A stretch of 5,553 bases of DNA, from NCBI GenBank assembly GCA_002392525.1, contig DGHE01000053.1, positions 552 to 6,104 of the forward strand, read 5' to 3'. A model generated the notes under the pieces. That model was not told the origin of the DNA. It saw only the letters and a list, made by a program, of their open reading frames with translations, and ran no database searches. Below are positions 5,010 through 5,553 of the stretch, in pieces (the stretch's first letter is position 1; every line of letters starts with the position of its first letter). The position numbers were made by a program, and so were the translations under genes. The DNA is from Bacteroidales bacterium UBA3856. GTDB lineage: Bacteria > Bacteroidota > Bacteroidia > Bacteroidales > UBA932.

Positions 5010-5553
5010 CTACAGCCGCTCCTTCGCGTACTCGGCCGTGAGGCGGAAGGTCTTCTTGCGGGAAGAGGGTGCCTCGAACATAGCATCGGCCATAACCTTC
5101 TCGCAAATGCTGCGGAGGCCGCGGGCGCCCAGCTTGTTCTTTAAGGCGGTGTCCACAATAAGATCCAGCACTTCGGGCTCTATCTCCAGCTTGATGCCGT
5201 CCAGCTCGAACATTTTCTCGTACTGCCTGAGGAGGGCGTTCTTGGGCTCGGTGAGAATACGTTTGAGGGAATCGCGGTCCAGCTGGTCCAGATAGGTGAT
5301 AACCGGGAGACGGCCCACAATCTCGGGGATAAGGCCGTAGGCCCTAAGGTCCATGGCATCTACATACTCCAGCAGGTTGTCCTTGTCTATGCGCTGCTTT
5401 TCCTCGGCGCCAAAGCCGATGATCTGGGTGTTCTTGCGCTGGGCAATGTGCCGCTCGATGCCCTCGAAGGCGCCGCCGCAGATGAAGAGGATGTTGCTGG
5501 GGTCCACATGGATGAACTCCTGGTGGGGATGCTTCCGTCCGCCCGGGGGCGGG
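5010..5553 (-). CDS. clpX: ATP-dependent Clp protease ATP-binding subunit ClpX, C-terminal part (5' end outside window)
   Basis: AAA+ unfoldase that recognises tagged or specific substrates, unfolds them and feeds them to the ClpP protease in the cytoplasm. The frame is open to the window edge (last whole codon at 5552-5550), and a GTG at 5507 is only an internal codon. The 180 or so residues correspond to the C-terminal two-fifths of a usual ClpX (about 410-425 aa). Visible in order are the RKH pore-entrance loop (GGRKHPHQEF, RKH at 5537-5529), the sensor-1 strand NILFICGGAF, and the ClpP-docking IGF loop (IGFGAEEK, IGF at 5420-5412). Next come LIPEIVGRLP and the sensor-2 motif GARGLRSI (arginine at 5123-5121). 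The zinc-binding domain, Walker A and B motifs and the GYVG pore loop would be upstream, outside the window. The stop is TAG at 5012-5010. The downstream neighbour on the same strand is a long gene-free spacer, so clpX ends its transcription unit here. Confidence 0.97.
   Translation of the reverse strand, partial: PPPGGRKHPHQEFIHVDPSNILFICGGAFEGIERHIAQRKNTQIIGFGAEEKQRIDKDNLLEYVDAMDLRAYGLIPEIVGRLPVITYLDQLDRDSLKRILTEPKNALLRQYEKMFELDGIKLEIEPEVLDLIVDTALKNKLGARGLRSICEKVMADAMFEAPSSRKKTFRLTAEYAKERL

Noticed and set aside
4854..5295. Short plus-strand frames over the spacer and antisense to clpX
   Set aside because: They overlap the hairpin region and the conserved ClpX C-terminus, with no recognisable product.

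Overview
The window looks like a piece of a GC-rich Bacteroidota (probably Bacteroidales) chromosome, perhaps a gut lineage. Three things point there. Two near-perfect Bacteroidota promoters (-33 TTG/TTTG, 20 bp spacer, -7 TAnnTTTG) sit at 1987-2018 and 4530-4561. Start codons lack Shine-Dalgarno sequences and have A/T-rich leaders. The gene content (GH97 glycosidase, secreted S9 dipeptidyl-peptidase IV-type enzyme) is typical of the phylum. Genus cannot be settled from the window.

Layout. Positions 1-1050 (+) hold the C-terminal half of a GH97 glycoside hydrolase. It converges on, and overlaps by 12 bp, a complete lipoate-protein ligase gene (lplA, 1039-1986, -). A 52-bp divergent spacer with a clear rightward promoter leads into a two-gene unit: a 139-residue single-pass membrane protein (2039-2458) and, 6 bp later, an exported S9 serine peptidase (2465-4468). 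Then come a copy of a dispersed-repeat-like sequence (4471-4521), a tRNA-Val(GAC) gene with its own promoter (4530-4646) and a strong intrinsic terminator (4653-4683). A 326-bp gene-free stretch (4684-5009) follows. It contains two tandem hairpins enclosed in a perfect 19-bp inverted repeat, and a separate perfect 14-bp hairpin. The window ends in the C-terminal part of clpX (5010-5553, -), which is cut by the window edge.

The genes are mostly housekeeping or nutrient-acquisition functions with no single shared pathway: polysaccharide breakdown (GH97), lipoate salvage (LplA), extracytoplasmic peptide trimming (S9 peptidase), translation (tRNA-Val) and protein quality control (ClpX). I found no convincing new multi-gene system. 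The least explained parts are the palindromic spacer between the tRNA terminator and clpX, the active-site differences of the S9 peptidase from classical DPP-IV, and the conserved-looking small membrane protein that precedes it.
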